DNA from: an uncultured Verrucomicrobiota bacterium
GTDB lineage: Bacteria; Verrucomicrobiota; Verrucomicrobiia; Opitutales; Seribacteraceae
DNA: 58,454 bases
Assembly (NCBI GenBank): GCA_902569115.1
Contig: CACFTI010000011.1
Coordinates: 1-58,454 of the forward strand
Reading direction: 5' to 3'
Below, piece after piece: positions 44,458 to 53,537 of this stretch. Position 1 is the first letter of the stretch; each line of letters begins with the position of its first letter. The notes under the pieces are model-generated. The model saw only the letters and a program-made list of their open reading frames with translations. It made no database searches and had not been told where the DNA came from. A program made the translations under genes and the position numbers.

Positions 44458-46182
44458 ATGACTAAACTCCCAATTCTAATTAGTTCGATTCTTCTCGGAT
44501 TATTCGTAAACGCATCTGCCCAAAAGTCCTACATATGGACAACCGACCACATGCATATCGGTGTAAGATGGCAGCCATTTGGTCTCAAGAATTGTGAAAT
44601 CTATGATGCCAATCGCCCGCTAATTAAGGAACATAGCAGCTATGCACAATTTTGGGTAAGCTGGAATGCAGCCGAACCCAATCCTCAAAACACGGATTAT
44701 AAAAAACACATCTCAGGATATCTCCAGGCAATCGACCACGCAGTCAATCTATGCGTCGAACGTGGCGTGCACGCAGAGCTTGTGATGTGGCACTGTCCGG
44801 CATGGGCATCCGAAAATGGAAAAGGTGGTGCCTGGAAACCAAGAGTAGGGGAGTACCCAAAATTCGTTTCCCGGATGGCAGAACACTTTAAAGGACGAGT
44901 CGGTGCTTATCAATTGTATCACGAGGTTAATCTTCAGGGTATGATGAATGAAGCCGATATGAACTTCATTAAAGAAGAAATTTTCACTAATGGAGCAAAG
45001 GCAATCCGCTCAGTTTATGATAAAGAGCCACAAGCTCATGTTATTATATCCACTTCCGGCACATCACCGTGTCAACCATGCGGAGCAAGAGAAGGACTAA
45101 AAGGGGTGGGTGCAGTCGCCGTGGATGATTACTACGATCAATTGGTTGCCGATAAAGAATTAATGGCTCAAGTGGATGCCCTTAATCTTAATATCTCAGA
45201 CCATTTTAATGGATATGGTATGATGGATGGAGCCTTGATCCCAAATTGCTGGACACAGTATGACCTAGCTCGAGGGAAATTGGATGCAGCCAACTATCGT
45301 TCCAAAAAAATCCTATCTTCGGAATCTTGGATTTGCTGGGATGCTTCAGGTAACAATCACGATGTGAATGCGGACGGAAAAAAAGACGAGAGGGATGCAT
45401 TTGAAAAAACCATAACCATCTTTGGTAAAGTTCTTGAACGTGGATTAAACACAGTAAATATGCCTTGGTGCGACAACTCCAGTCGTTGGTCTATGGGTTT
45501 AACCAAGAGGGTTGATTACAGTGGTCAAATAAAGAAACTCAAACCTGAATGGGTTATACCTTCAAATAACGGTGGGCCAGATGTGGTGGTCCGTAAACTA
45601 GGCATCCATGGTCCAGAGGAGAAACTCAAACCCTACGAAGTTCCTGAAAGCGGACTTCGGTTTACCGAAAAAGATTACATCAATCCGGGTGATCCAAATC
45701 ATTTACACTATTATATTTGGAGATGGTATTCCCAAATTGCCGGTGGTTCTGATGAGGTTATAAGACATGCAATCGCCGGAGAACGGGGAAATGATATCAC
45801 CACGAATGGGAATGGTTTTACTGGGAACGAACAATACAAGCTATCCTCATACAATCGGACTAAAAAGTCATTCACAGTCCTCGTTTACTCCAATGGGGCA
45901 GCAGGAACAGGCTCGCTTGAGGTTTCCATCCCTTCCACGATCCAAAGGGGTGAATATTATAACAATGAATTCTCCAAAATTGATTTCAGGGGGGAGGGAT
46001 TTAGGAATGGGTCAAAATACAATGTCAGCACTATTACCAAGGATATCAACAACACGACTGGTAAGGACGAGAATGTGTCCAGCGGAGGCAGTCGAAATCA
46101 AGTGGTAAGAGACGATGTATTGAAAGTTAGAATTGGAAAGCTTCGTAAATTTACAAAAATCGTATTTTCAAAAGTTAGATAG
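44458..46182 (+). CDS. Secreted glycosidase-like (beta/alpha)8 protein
   Basis: The protein starts at ATG 44458 with a clear signal peptide (KLPILISSILLGLFVNASA). The body resembles GH39/GH5-type barrels: FWVSWNAAEPNP, ELVMWHCPAWASENGK, VGAYQLYHEVNLQG (candidate acid/base Glu), and SSESWICWDASGNN (candidate nucleophile Glu). Between them lies DVNADGKKDERDAF, an EF-hand-like calcium loop of the type found in dockerins. The C-terminal part has beta-rich repeats. The substrate is unknown. Confidence 0.68.
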   Translation: MTKLPILISSILLGLFVNASAQKSYIWTTDHMHIGVRWQPFGLKNCEIYDANRPLIKEHSSYAQFWVSWNAAEPNPQNTDYKKHISGYLQAIDHAVNLCVERGVHAELVMWHCPAWASENGKGGAWKPRVGEYPKFVSRMAEHFKGRVGAYQLYHEVNLQGMMNEADMNFIKEEIFTNGAKAIRSVYDKEPQAHVIISTSGTSPCQPCGAREGLKGVGAVAVDDYYDQLVADKELMAQVDALNLNISDHFNGYGMMDGALIPNCWTQYDLARGKLDAANYRSKKILSSESWICWDASGNNHDVNADGKKDERDAFEKTITIFGKVLERGLNTVNMPWCDNSSRWSMGLTKRVDYSGQIKKLKPEWVIPSNNGGPDVVVRKLGIHGPEEKLKPYEVPESGLRFTEKDYINPGDPNHLHYYIWRWYSQIAGGSDEVIRHAIAGERGNDITTNGNGFTGNEQYKLSSYNRTKKSFTVLVYSNGAAGTGSLEVSIPSTIQRGEYYNNEFSKIDFRGEGFRNGSKYNVSTITKDINNTTGKDENVSSGGSRNQVVRDDVLKVRIGKLRKFTKIVFSKVR

Positions 46183-46225
46183 GACTCAATTAAATAAACA
46201 AAGGTTTTGTGTGTTGGTGGCGGGA

Positions 46226-46861
46226 TTACAGACGCTTGATCATCAAATTCCTAAACCAGACTGGATCCATATGATCTTGTAGAAGAATGGGTCCTTCCCA
46301 GCTACCGAAACCTTCATTTTTACGATACTTGCTCTTTTGGAACTTTTGTTTCCAATCATCCGTCCCCCAGGTAATCTCGACCACCTTCTCACCATTCAAC
46401 CAATGCTCGATCTGGTTATCCTTGGCGATAATTTTCCCTTTATTCCACATACCCACTGGCTTCAGGGGTTTTGTGTCGGGTGCGGCCACGAGTTCATAAA
46501 GGGACGCAGCCCGATGGGTAGGATTTTTGTTATCCCTGTGCTTCAGATCATCCAAGACCTGATACTCAAGACCGAGACTTCCCCGTGTACGGTATTTGAT
46601 ACCACTGTTTCCAGCTTCAGATATCTTCCATTCAAAGATTAATTCAAAATCTTTAAATTTTTCTTTTGTAATGATATCGCCACTAAGACTTTTGCGGTGA
46701 ACAACTCCATTTTTTATCATCCAACCAGAGCCAACTGGCTTTCCGTTAACTTTAGTCCATTGTGAGAAATCATCGGATGAAAACAAATTGGAATCATTTT
46801 TGGATTTTCCATGAACTGAAACCAGCAGTGTAAGGGTGATTAAGAAGATTTGATATTTCAT
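46226..46861 (-). CDS. Secreted DUF1080 protein (3-keto-disaccharide hydrolase family)
   Basis: The 211-residue protein has a short signal peptide (MKYQIFLITLTLLVSVHG) and one DUF1080 domain: VVHRKSLSGDIITKEKFKDFELIFEWKISEAGNSGIKYRTRGSLGLEYQVLDD. Late features are ASLYELVAAPDTK and WNKGKIIAKDNQIEHWLNGEKVVE. The domain resembles those of glycan-degrading PVC bacteria. It faces the glycosidase-like gene, ending 43 bases from it. Confidence 0.87.
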   Translation of the reverse strand: MKYQIFLITLTLLVSVHGKSKNDSNLFSSDDFSQWTKVNGKPVGSGWMIKNGVVHRKSLSGDIITKEKFKDFELIFEWKISEAGNSGIKYRTRGSLGLEYQVLDDLKHRDNKNPTHRAASLYELVAAPDTKPLKPVGMWNKGKIIAKDNQIEHWLNGEKVVEITWGTDDWKQKFQKSKYRKNEGFGSWEGPILLQDHMDPVWFRNLMIKRL

Positions 46862-46887
46862 ATACGGTAAAAGGTTAGACTCATAGA

Positions 46888-46907
46888 TTTGTCTTTAAAT
46901 CGACAAA
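46888..46907. repeat. Short inverted repeat in the 46862-47090 intergenic region
   Basis: TTTGTC and GACAAA are separated by 8 bases, near the start of the divergent DUF1080 gene (46861) and 180 bases before the isomerase-like gene at 47091. It may be a weak operator or a chance event. No other gene or RNA was seen in these 229 bases. Confidence 0.25.
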
Positions 46908-47090
46908 CAAACAACCTCAATTGCCCCAAAAAACTATTTTAATAAATAGATTCTCACTCCCATAATTGCATTTAGTCTACAGTATCTGCTACATCCTGTG
47001 CCGTAAGTGCAAGCTTCTCAGCCGAAAGCATTGATCATTTTAGTATTAGTTATCGACATTTTTTCCTTAGATCAATGGAATTAACTACCA

Positions 47091-47927
47091 ATGAATAGAA
47101 GAACTTTTTTATCCACAACTGCTGGTTCAATCAGCTTTCTAGAAGCCCAGGCAAATGAGACAAAATCATTTAAGGGAATTATCAATAAAGCAGTTAAGTT
47201 TGGAACCAAGCCCAATGAAACCCAGATGAGGAAACTGAAGGAACTGGGATTCGATGGAATCGAGGGTTCTGCACCTGGCTTGCAAGTGGGTGAGATGAAA
47301 AAAGCCTGCAAAAAAATCGGCCTTCCTATGCATGGAGTGGTTTACAACAAGCACTGGAAAGTCAGGCTTTCAGACCCCGATCCGAAAGTCCGTGAAGAGA
47401 GCCGTAAAGGACTTGCTCAGGCAATGAAAGATTCAAAAGGGGTGGGAGGGAGCTCCGTCCTTCTAGTCCCTGGACGGGTAAAAGGGGAACAGGAAACTCA
47501 TAAACAAGTCTGGAACCGGTCCATCGAACAAATCCGAAAGCTAATCCCCCTGGCCGAAGAACTACAGATTCATATTCTGATCGAAACCGTGTGGAACGGA
47601 TTTTGTTACAAACCAGAGCAATTTCGTGATTATATTGATGAAATCGACAGTCCTTGGGTACAGGCATACTATGACATTGGAAACATGCAAAAGTTTGCAC
47701 CCAGCCATGAATGGATCAGGATATTGGGAAAAAGGACCCTTAAGCTGGATGTGAAGGATTGGGGTTCAAAAAATGGATTCTGCCCATTAGGGCAGGGAGA
47801 TGTGAACTGGAAAGAAGTCCGCAATCAACTGGAGAAAACAGAATTTAGCGGTTGGGCAACCCGGGAGGGCAATGACGGTGGAGTTGAAAAAACAGCTAAG
47901 CTAATGAATGAGTTACTTGCTCTTTGA
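47091..47927 (+). CDS. Sugar-phosphate isomerase/epimerase-like TIM barrel with Tat-type signal
   Basis: The 278-residue protein has an N-terminus MNRRTFLSTTAGSISF with the Tat-like RRTFL motif, followed by a TIM barrel like xylose-isomerase-type AP-endonuclease family 2 proteins. Features include LKELGFDGIEGSAPGLQ, SSVLLVPGR, IHILIETVWNGFCY, ayydignmQKFAPSHE and KLDVKDWGSKN. The final GWATREGND pattern fits. These proteins usually epimerise or dehydrate sugars in PVC catabolic loci. The convergent ferredoxin gene ends 3 bases away. Confidence 0.85.
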   Translation: MNRRTFLSTTAGSISFLEAQANETKSFKGIINKAVKFGTKPNETQMRKLKELGFDGIEGSAPGLQVGEMKKACKKIGLPMHGVVYNKHWKVRLSDPDPKVREESRKGLAQAMKDSKGVGGSSVLLVPGRVKGEQETHKQVWNRSIEQIRKLIPLAEELQIHILIETVWNGFCYKPEQFRDYIDEIDSPWVQAYYDIGNMQKFAPSHEWIRILGKRTLKLDVKDWGSKNGFCPLGQGDVNWKEVRNQLEKTEFSGWATREGNDGGVEKTAKLMNELLAL

Positions 47928-47929
47928 AT

Positions 47930-48241
47930 TTAAAAAGGAGCGACCTCTACAACCAAGCCATCCAATTCATCTGTCATCTCGATCTGGCAACTCAGACGGC
48001 TACGCTCATCTGTATCGCTCTCGAGATCAATCAGGTCCTGTTCCGCTTCAGTTGCTCTACCGGTTTTGTCCAACCATTCCGGTTTAACCCGCACATGACA
48101 GGTTGCACAGGAGCAGCATCCGCTGCATGCACCTTCAATACCCTCGACATCGTATTCCCGCGCAATCTCCATAAGATTACCAATTGCATCTTCGACGACG
48201 ACTTCGTTTCCGCTTGGAGTGATGTAAGTTACTTTGGCCAT
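47930..48241 (-). CDS. Adrenodoxin-type [2Fe-2S] ferredoxin
   Basis: The 103-residue protein has four cluster cysteines at 39, 45, 48 and 85 in the C-x5-C-x2-C ... C arrangement (GACSGCCSCATCHV, LSCQI). Cys42 and Cys43 are extra cysteines within the loop, where most relatives have other residues. Such ferredoxins pass electrons to cytochrome P450s or Fe-S assembly. It is flanked by two isomerase-like genes; its link with them is unclear. Confidence 0.92.
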   Translation of the reverse strand: MAKVTYITPSGNEVVVEDAIGNLMEIAREYDVEGIEGACSGCCSCATCHVRVKPEWLDKTGRATEAEQDLIDLESDTDERSRLSCQIEMTDELDGLVVEVAPF

Positions 48242-48281
48242 AGAATTCGGTCTAATCGTAAAATGAAAGAAGTCGAACCAA

Positions 48282-49172
48282 TTAAGAAGAATAAGGAGTG
48301 TATTGAAAGTCGATTGAATCTAAAATACTCATTAACTCTCTGCCATATCGGATATAAATATCCTTAGGGTCCTCATCCGTTTGATTATTGGAATCTGCAT
48401 CATGGAATACCGCGGCAAGGTGAGGTTCAATCGAGATCCCTCCTGCGTATCCAGTATCCTTTAAATCCTGTAAGATTTCTTTTACACAGCCATGTCCTTC
48501 GCCCGGATAGGTATAGACCTCCTTATTGTCATTCTCGGGAGAGGGACTCAGGCAGTCCTTAATATGAACATAGGCAATATGCTCTTTCACATTTTGGTAA
48601 AACTCTAACGGACTCTGCCATGGCTCGCCTGGCTTCGAGCGGTCACGGTTAAAGGCAGGATTCGCAGTATCGAAAACTAGTTTCATGCCCGGTACAGCGT
48701 CCACCAACTCGATTGTATGCTTCCAACTCATCCCCCCGTAATTCATGCAATTTTCATGAACCGCAGTTATCCCTTCCTTGGAAAAAGCCTCAACGATCAG
48801 TCTGAGCCTACGAATCCGTTCATCAACCAGTTGATCCTCCTGGTCCAAAACCTTATAACTCATAATGCGCACAAACTTAGCACCCAGCTTTTTCATTCGG
48901 GGGATAGCCCGGCTAATTTCGGCTTCAGTAATCGAAAAGTCATCCCTAACATCCTTGCCCCAGTTTCCGATCGCAGAGCCGAAGGCATTGATGTAAACCC
49001 CTGAGCCATCCAACGCATTGAACACCTGTTCAAATTCTTCTTCGCTGATATCATGAATATTTTTGCCATTTATAAAACGGGATTCGATCGCATTCCAACC
49101 AAGCTCTTTGGTGGCCGAAATTTGTTCGTTTATATTCTGTGAGGCTTCGTCTGCTATTCCAGTCAGGTACAT
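48282..49172 (-). CDS. Sugar-phosphate isomerase/epimerase-like TIM barrel
   Basis: The 296-residue protein is an AP-endonuclease-2-type barrel: LGWNAIESRFINGKNIHDISEEEFEQVF, INAFGSAIGNWGK, GAKFVRIMSYKVL, ITAVHENCMNYGGMSWKHTIELVD, LVFDTANPAFNRDRS, HIAYVHIKDC and YTYPGEGHGCVKEIL. Metal ligands typical of the fold (His and Glu of VHEN, Asp of FDTANP, His of VHIKDC) are in place. It follows the Gfo/Idh/MocA gene at 11 bases, so the two are probably one operon. Confidence 0.88.
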   Translation of the reverse strand: MYLTGIADEASQNINEQISATKELGWNAIESRFINGKNIHDISEEEFEQVFNALDGSGVYINAFGSAIGNWGKDVRDDFSITEAEISRAIPRMKKLGAKFVRIMSYKVLDQEDQLVDERIRRLRLIVEAFSKEGITAVHENCMNYGGMSWKHTIELVDAVPGMKLVFDTANPAFNRDRSKPGEPWQSPLEFYQNVKEHIAYVHIKDCLSPSPENDNKEVYTYPGEGHGCVKEILQDLKDTGYAGGISIEPHLAAVFHDADSNNQTDEDPKDIYIRYGRELMSILDSIDFQYTPYSS

Positions 49173-49183
49173 GTTTTTATCTT

Positions 49184-50248
49184 TTACTGTAAAGTTATCT
49201 TGATTCCGTTATTTTTAATAGATTCGTAAATCGCACAGATAAGCTCGACCGCCCTTCGTCCTTCTTTACCGTCCACGGCAGGAGTTTCATTCTTATCGAG
49301 CGCGTCTAATGCATTTTCAAAATTTCGTTGATGCCACTGGAAATCAATCGCCTTGGGATCAGCAGCACCGGCACCTGACTGGGAAGATTGTAACCCGTGT
49401 TGTTGCAAGATCCCATCATCCTCCTGATTTGAGTGCATGAGATCCCAAATACTGAATTTATCGTCCACCATCATGATCGAGCCCTGATCGCCACAGATAT
49501 GAATGGAAGCAGGCAGTCCGGTATTTGAATAACAGGCGGTCGATGCCTGAATCACACCCCTTGCTCCAGACTGAAATTCGACCATGGCCACGGACACATC
49601 TTCCACCTCGATCCCATGATGTGCTTCCAAACCACCGGATGCAGAAACTGATTTAACATCGCCCATCAAATAAAGCATCAAATCAATCGTATGAATTGAC
49701 TGATTCATCAGGGCACCTCCACCGTCTAAATCCCAGGTTCCACGCCACGCTCCGCTATCGTAGTATTCCTGGGTCCTCCACCACTTAATGGCAGTATCAC
49801 AAAGCACAACTTTCCCAAGCCTTCCGGCATCCAATACCTCCTTAAAAATATGTGTTGAATCATTAAACCTGCGCGGAAAAATTCCCGATAGCATCACGCC
49901 AGCTTCATCACAAACTTTAATCATTTCATCGACCCGAGCGGGAGTGACCTCAAGTGGTTTCTCACAGATTATGTGCTTACCCGCTTTAGCGGCTACGGAA
50001 ACATGATCGAGATGGACACCACTCACCGAGCCGATCGTAACCACATCCATGCCTGAATGCTGAATAAATTGCTCCAGGTCCGAGTAAGCGGCACACACGT
50101 ATTTCTGTGCAAACAAATCGGCTTTCTGCTGATTGCGGGCATAAGCGGCCACAAGTTCTGTATTCGGCATTGCTTGAAGTGCTTGTGCATGAAAATCAGC
50201 AATCATGCCTGCCCCGATAATCCCAACTTTATACTTATTATCCGTCAT
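49184..50248 (-). CDS. Gfo/Idh/MocA family oxidoreductase
   Basis: The 354-residue protein starts YKVGIIGAGMIADFHAQALQAMPNTELVAAYARN, the NAD(P)-binding half. EKPLEVTPARVDEMIKVC includes the catalytic EKP Lys motif. GGGALMNQSIHTIDLMLYLMGDVKSVSA is the C-terminal dehydrogenase domain. Members oxidise sugars, inositols or glucosides. It is divergent from the hydroxyacid dehydrogenase gene at 50322. Confidence 0.92.
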   Translation of the reverse strand: MTDNKYKVGIIGAGMIADFHAQALQAMPNTELVAAYARNQQKADLFAQKYVCAAYSDLEQFIQHSGMDVVTIGSVSGVHLDHVSVAAKAGKHIICEKPLEVTPARVDEMIKVCDEAGVMLSGIFPRRFNDSTHIFKEVLDAGRLGKVVLCDTAIKWWRTQEYYDSGAWRGTWDLDGGGALMNQSIHTIDLMLYLMGDVKSVSASGGLEAHHGIEVEDVSVAMVEFQSGARGVIQASTACYSNTGLPASIHICGDQGSIMMVDDKFSIWDLMHSNQEDDGILQQHGLQSSQSGAGAADPKAIDFQWHQRNFENALDALDKNETPAVDGKEGRRAVELICAIYESIKNNGIKITLQ

Positions 50249-50266
50249 ATTCGTGAACCATAGTGG

Positions 50267-50306
50267 ATGTAAATTGACGTTGAGCTTAACTCATGTAAAG
50301 CATATT
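50267..50306. promoter_or_regulatory. Possible shared promoter/operator between divergent sugar-acid operons
   Basis: The 73-base gap between two divergent starts holds TTGACG at 50274-50279 as a -35 candidate and weak -10 candidates (TAAAGC at 50296 or CATATT at 50301). ATGTAAA occurs twice (50267 and 50293), 26 bases apart. A LacI-like regulator gene is at the end of the plus-strand operon. The spacings are imperfect, so this is tentative. Confidence 0.3.
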
Positions 50307-50321
50307 GCCCATTTGCTAACC

Positions 50322-51296
50322 ATGAAAGTTCTTCTTACCACCACATCATTTCAGGACACCCCCGGCCCCCATCACGAGCTATTAAAGAATGCAGGCTTTG
50401 ATCTCATTTGCGAACGAGGTCCACTCACGGAATCAAAAATGCTCGAGCTTGTGGGCGACATTGATGCTTTTCTTTGCGGTGATGATGATATTACCCAGGC
50501 AGTCATCGATAAATCTCTTCCGAAATTAAAAGTAATTTCAAAATACGGAATAGGTCTCGATAAAATCGATACCGATTATGTCGCCCAAAAGGAAATCCCC
50601 CTCACTTTTTGCCCGGGAGTTAACCACACCACAGTGGCCGAGCATACCTTTGCCCTGATGCTTGCTCTTTTCAGAAAACTCGTCAAGGAAGCCAATCATG
50701 TCGCCAACGGTGAATGGGTACGGGTGACAGGCAATGAAATCATGGGGAAAACGATCGCTATTATTGGACTTGGAAGAATTGGGAAAGAAGTGGCCATCCG
50801 AGCCCATGCATTTGGAATGAAAATTGTGGGATTTGACCTTTATTGGGATGAAGGTTTTGCCCAAAAGTATGGAGTCGAGAGATGTGAGTCAGCCGAGGCA
50901 GCCATGAATCAGGCAGACATTATCAGCCTGCATACCAACCTCTCGGATGAAACCCGAGGCATAATCAATCAGGCAAGCATTGCGAAAATGAAAGAAGGTG
51001 TGGTTGTTCTGAACTGTGCCAGGGGAGAGATCGTAAATACCGACGACATGGTGAGTGCACTTCATTCAGGATCGGTGGGTGGATACGGCACCGATGTTCT
51101 CGATGTGGAACCACCACCGGCTGATCATCCTTTACTCAAAGCACCCAATACGGTGATAACCCCTCACATTGGTTCGAGGACTTATGAATCTGTGGAGAGG
51201 CAGGCCACGATGGCTGCCAGAAATCTGATTCTAGCACTGGAAGGGAAGAAACCGCTGGCTCAGGCCAATGAGGCTCCACTAACATCTCATCTCTAG
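50322..51296 (+). CDS. D-2-hydroxyacid dehydrogenase (phosphoglycerate dehydrogenase-like)
   Basis: The protein starts at the ATG at 50322, giving MKVLLTTTSFQDTPGP, rather than further upstream inside the divergent gene. It is a D-isomer-specific 2-hydroxyacid dehydrogenase: KVISKYGIGLDKIDTDYVAQ, FCPGVNHTTVAEHTFALMLAL, AIIGLGRIGKEVAIRAHAFGMKIVGFD, NCARGEIVNTDDMVSAL and VITPHIGSRTYESV with the catalytic His. The substrate may be a 3-deoxy or keto sugar acid rather than phosphoglycerate. Confidence 0.9.
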   Translation: MKVLLTTTSFQDTPGPHHELLKNAGFDLICERGPLTESKMLELVGDIDAFLCGDDDITQAVIDKSLPKLKVISKYGIGLDKIDTDYVAQKEIPLTFCPGVNHTTVAEHTFALMLALFRKLVKEANHVANGEWVRVTGNEIMGKTIAIIGLGRIGKEVAIRAHAFGMKIVGFDLYWDEGFAQKYGVERCESAEAAMNQADIISLHTNLSDETRGIINQASIAKMKEGVVVLNCARGEIVNTDDMVSALHSGSVGGYGTDVLDVEPPPADHPLLKAPNTVITPHIGSRTYESVERQATMAARNLILALEGKKPLAQANEAPLTSHL

Positions 51297-51307
51297 AAAA
51301 CAAAAAC

Positions 51308-52414
51308 ATGTCACAGGAAGATCAATTTTATATCGTACCCACCGAGACCCATAACGACTTGGTTCAAAAGGCTTACGAGCATCGTGGTTTCGATGACTCT
51401 GAATGTCAGGCAGCAGCGAAATTCTCAGCTTATGCCACCACTCATGGAATCCGCACACACAATGCCTTAAAAGCCCTGCACCTGGACGACTTATTTGGCT
51501 CCAAAGCTGGCGGTTGCAAACCTTCTGCTCAAATCATTAAAAAGGAAAATCGTTTTGCATCATCCGAAGTATGGGACTGTCAGTATAAATTGGGACAGGC
51601 CACTGCATTTGAAGCAATGGACCGCTGCATTGAATTGGCCGATCAGTACGGAATTGGACAGGTATCAGTCGATCATGCTTTTCACTACCTCTGGGGTGGT
51701 GGGTATGTGATGGATGCCGCTAAACGTGGATACATTGCCTACACCAACTGCACGGCTTCAATTACTGAGGTCGTCCCCTTCATGGGAAGCGAGCCCACTC
51801 TTGGCACCAATCCACACTCCTGGGGCTTCCCAACCACGGAAGCCATTGGGTTTCCGGTTGTAATTGATTGGGCTACCTCTGTAATCGCTATGGGACGGGT
51901 ACAGCAATTAAAACGGGAAGGGAAATCCCTTCCTCCAGGTGCAGCCGTCGATAAAGATGGACAGGAAACCCTGGATCCGCATCAAGTCTCCGCCCTTAAA
52001 CCATTTGGAGCCCATAAAGGTTATGGGCTGTCCCTCATCAATGAGATTGTGGCCGGCTTCATCGGTGCATCCAAGCCCACCTTGCGAAGCAACCATTTAG
52101 ATGACGGGGATAAGCATACACCCAACTTTTACTTCCAGGTTATCCATCCGGACGCCATCAGTTCCGAAAATTTTGCCTTCGGGAGGACACAGCAGGAAAA
52201 TATCAAAGTCATTCTGGATGATATCCTCGCCGGTGGAAACAGTGACTGCATTATTCCCGGGCAGTTCGAAGCTGAATTCGCTGAGCGGACAAAGAAAGCC
52301 GGAGGACTTCTGTTCTCCGAAAATGAAATCTTGGGATTTAATAAAATCGCCAATGAATGCGGGCGCCCAATCTGGAATCTTGAACAATTTAATAAAGAAA
52401 CCAAAGAAAGCTAA
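51308..52414 (+). CDS. Ldh-family malate/L-lactate dehydrogenase-like oxidoreductase
   Basis: The 368-residue protein belongs to the NAD(P)-dependent Ldh_2 family (malate, ureidoglycolate, L-sulfolactate, 2,3-diketogulonate reductases). Recognisable features are ATTHGIRTHNALKALHLDDLF, the DHAFHYLWGGGYVMDAAKRGYI region, GTNPHSWGFPTTEAIGFPVVIDWATSVIA and KPFGAHKGYGLSLINEIVAGF. The substrate is unknown. It lies between two sugar-acid genes of the same operon (11 bases downstream of the hydroxyacid dehydrogenase). Confidence 0.85.
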   Translation: MSQEDQFYIVPTETHNDLVQKAYEHRGFDDSECQAAAKFSAYATTHGIRTHNALKALHLDDLFGSKAGGCKPSAQIIKKENRFASSEVWDCQYKLGQATAFEAMDRCIELADQYGIGQVSVDHAFHYLWGGGYVMDAAKRGYIAYTNCTASITEVVPFMGSEPTLGTNPHSWGFPTTEAIGFPVVIDWATSVIAMGRVQQLKREGKSLPPGAAVDKDGQETLDPHQVSALKPFGAHKGYGLSLINEIVAGFIGASKPTLRSNHLDDGDKHTPNFYFQVIHPDAISSENFAFGRTQQENIKVILDDILAGGNSDCIIPGQFEAEFAERTKKAGGLLFSENEILGFNKIANECGRPIWNLEQFNKETKES

Positions 52415-52417
52415 ATT

Positions 52418-53515
52418 ATGAGCCTTACCCTTCGCCCTCAATCTGAATGTAAATATGACCTGATCTCTCTTGGAGAAATTATGCTGCGTCTTGATCCTGG
52501 AGAAGGCCGGATCCGTACGGCCAGAGAATTCAAAGCCTGGGAAGGGGGAGGGGAATACAATGTGGCCCGTGGGCTACGAAGATGTTTTGGTCTGACAACC
52601 GCCGTCGCTACTGCCTTTGCTGACAATGAGATCGGACGGTTAATTGAAGATTTCATAATGCAAGGAGGGGTTGATACCTCACTGATCAAATGGTCGCCAT
52701 ACGATGGACTCGGAAGAGAAGTAAGGAACGGACTCAATTTCACGGAACGTGGTTTTGGGATTCGCGGGGCCGTCGGAGTGCCTGATCGCGGACTCACTGC
52801 ATCAAGCCAGCTAAAACCAGGCGATTTTGATTGGGACGATATTTTCGGCAAAAAAGGGGTTCGCTGGTTTCATACAGGAGGAATCTTTGCGGCACTCTCT
52901 GAATCCACCGCAGAAATTACGGCTGAAGCCGTCCAGTCGGCTCAAAAATATGGGACGGTGGTCTCCTATGATTTAAATTATCGCCCATCCCTATGGAAAT
53001 CAATCGGCGGAATTCAAAAGGCCCAGGAGGTCAATCGGGCAATCGCACGAAATGTGGATGTCATGATTGGTAACGAGGAAGATTTTACCGCATGCCTGGG
53101 CTTCGAAGTCGAAGGTGTGGACGAAAACATTTCCAATATCGAAGTCGATAAGTTCAAGAATATGATTAACCAAGTCGTGGCCGAGTTCACCAACTTCAAG
53201 GCAACCGCTACAACCCTGAGAAGCGTGAAAACCGCCACCATTAATGATTGGGGAGCCATCTGCTGGGAAAACGGTACTTTTTATGAAGCGACACATCGTC
53301 CAGAACTGGAAATCATGGACCGGGTAGGCGGGGGCGACAGCTTTGCCTCTGGCTTAATCTATGGTTTCCTCCAGGGGCACGATGGGGACAAGGCTGTCAA
53401 TTATGGAGCAGCACATGGTGCGTTGGCCATGACCACCCCTGGAGACACATCTATGGCAACCCTCAGTGATGTGGAAAAAATTATGAGCGGCGGAGGAGCC
53501 CGAGTCGTAAGGTAA
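52418..53515 (+). CDS. PfkB-family sugar kinase (2-keto-3-deoxygluconate kinase-like)
   Basis: The 365-residue protein has the PfkB start DLISLGEIMLRLDPGEGRIRTAREFKAWEGGGEYNVARGL and the C-terminal signature DRVGGGDSFASGLIYGF. The opening resembles bacterial 2-keto-3-deoxygluconate kinases (KdgK). It starts 3 bases after the Ldh gene. Such a kinase would phosphorylate KDG as part of the uronate pathway. The anion-hole GGGDS is complete. Confidence 0.88.
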   Translation: MSLTLRPQSECKYDLISLGEIMLRLDPGEGRIRTAREFKAWEGGGEYNVARGLRRCFGLTTAVATAFADNEIGRLIEDFIMQGGVDTSLIKWSPYDGLGREVRNGLNFTERGFGIRGAVGVPDRGLTASSQLKPGDFDWDDIFGKKGVRWFHTGGIFAALSESTAEITAEAVQSAQKYGTVVSYDLNYRPSLWKSIGGIQKAQEVNRAIARNVDVMIGNEEDFTACLGFEVEGVDENISNIEVDKFKNMINQVVAEFTNFKATATTLRSVKTATINDWGAICWENGTFYEATHRPELEIMDRVGGGDSFASGLIYGFLQGHDGDKAVNYGAAHGALAMTTPGDTSMATLSDVEKIMSGGGARVVR

Positions 53516-53537
53516 ATTTAATAACTAATATACTAGT

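Noticed and set aside
50205-50321. Longer hydroxyacid dehydrogenase reading starting at 50205
   Set aside because: It would overlap the divergent MocA-type gene, and the conserved start is MKVLLTTTSF at 50322.
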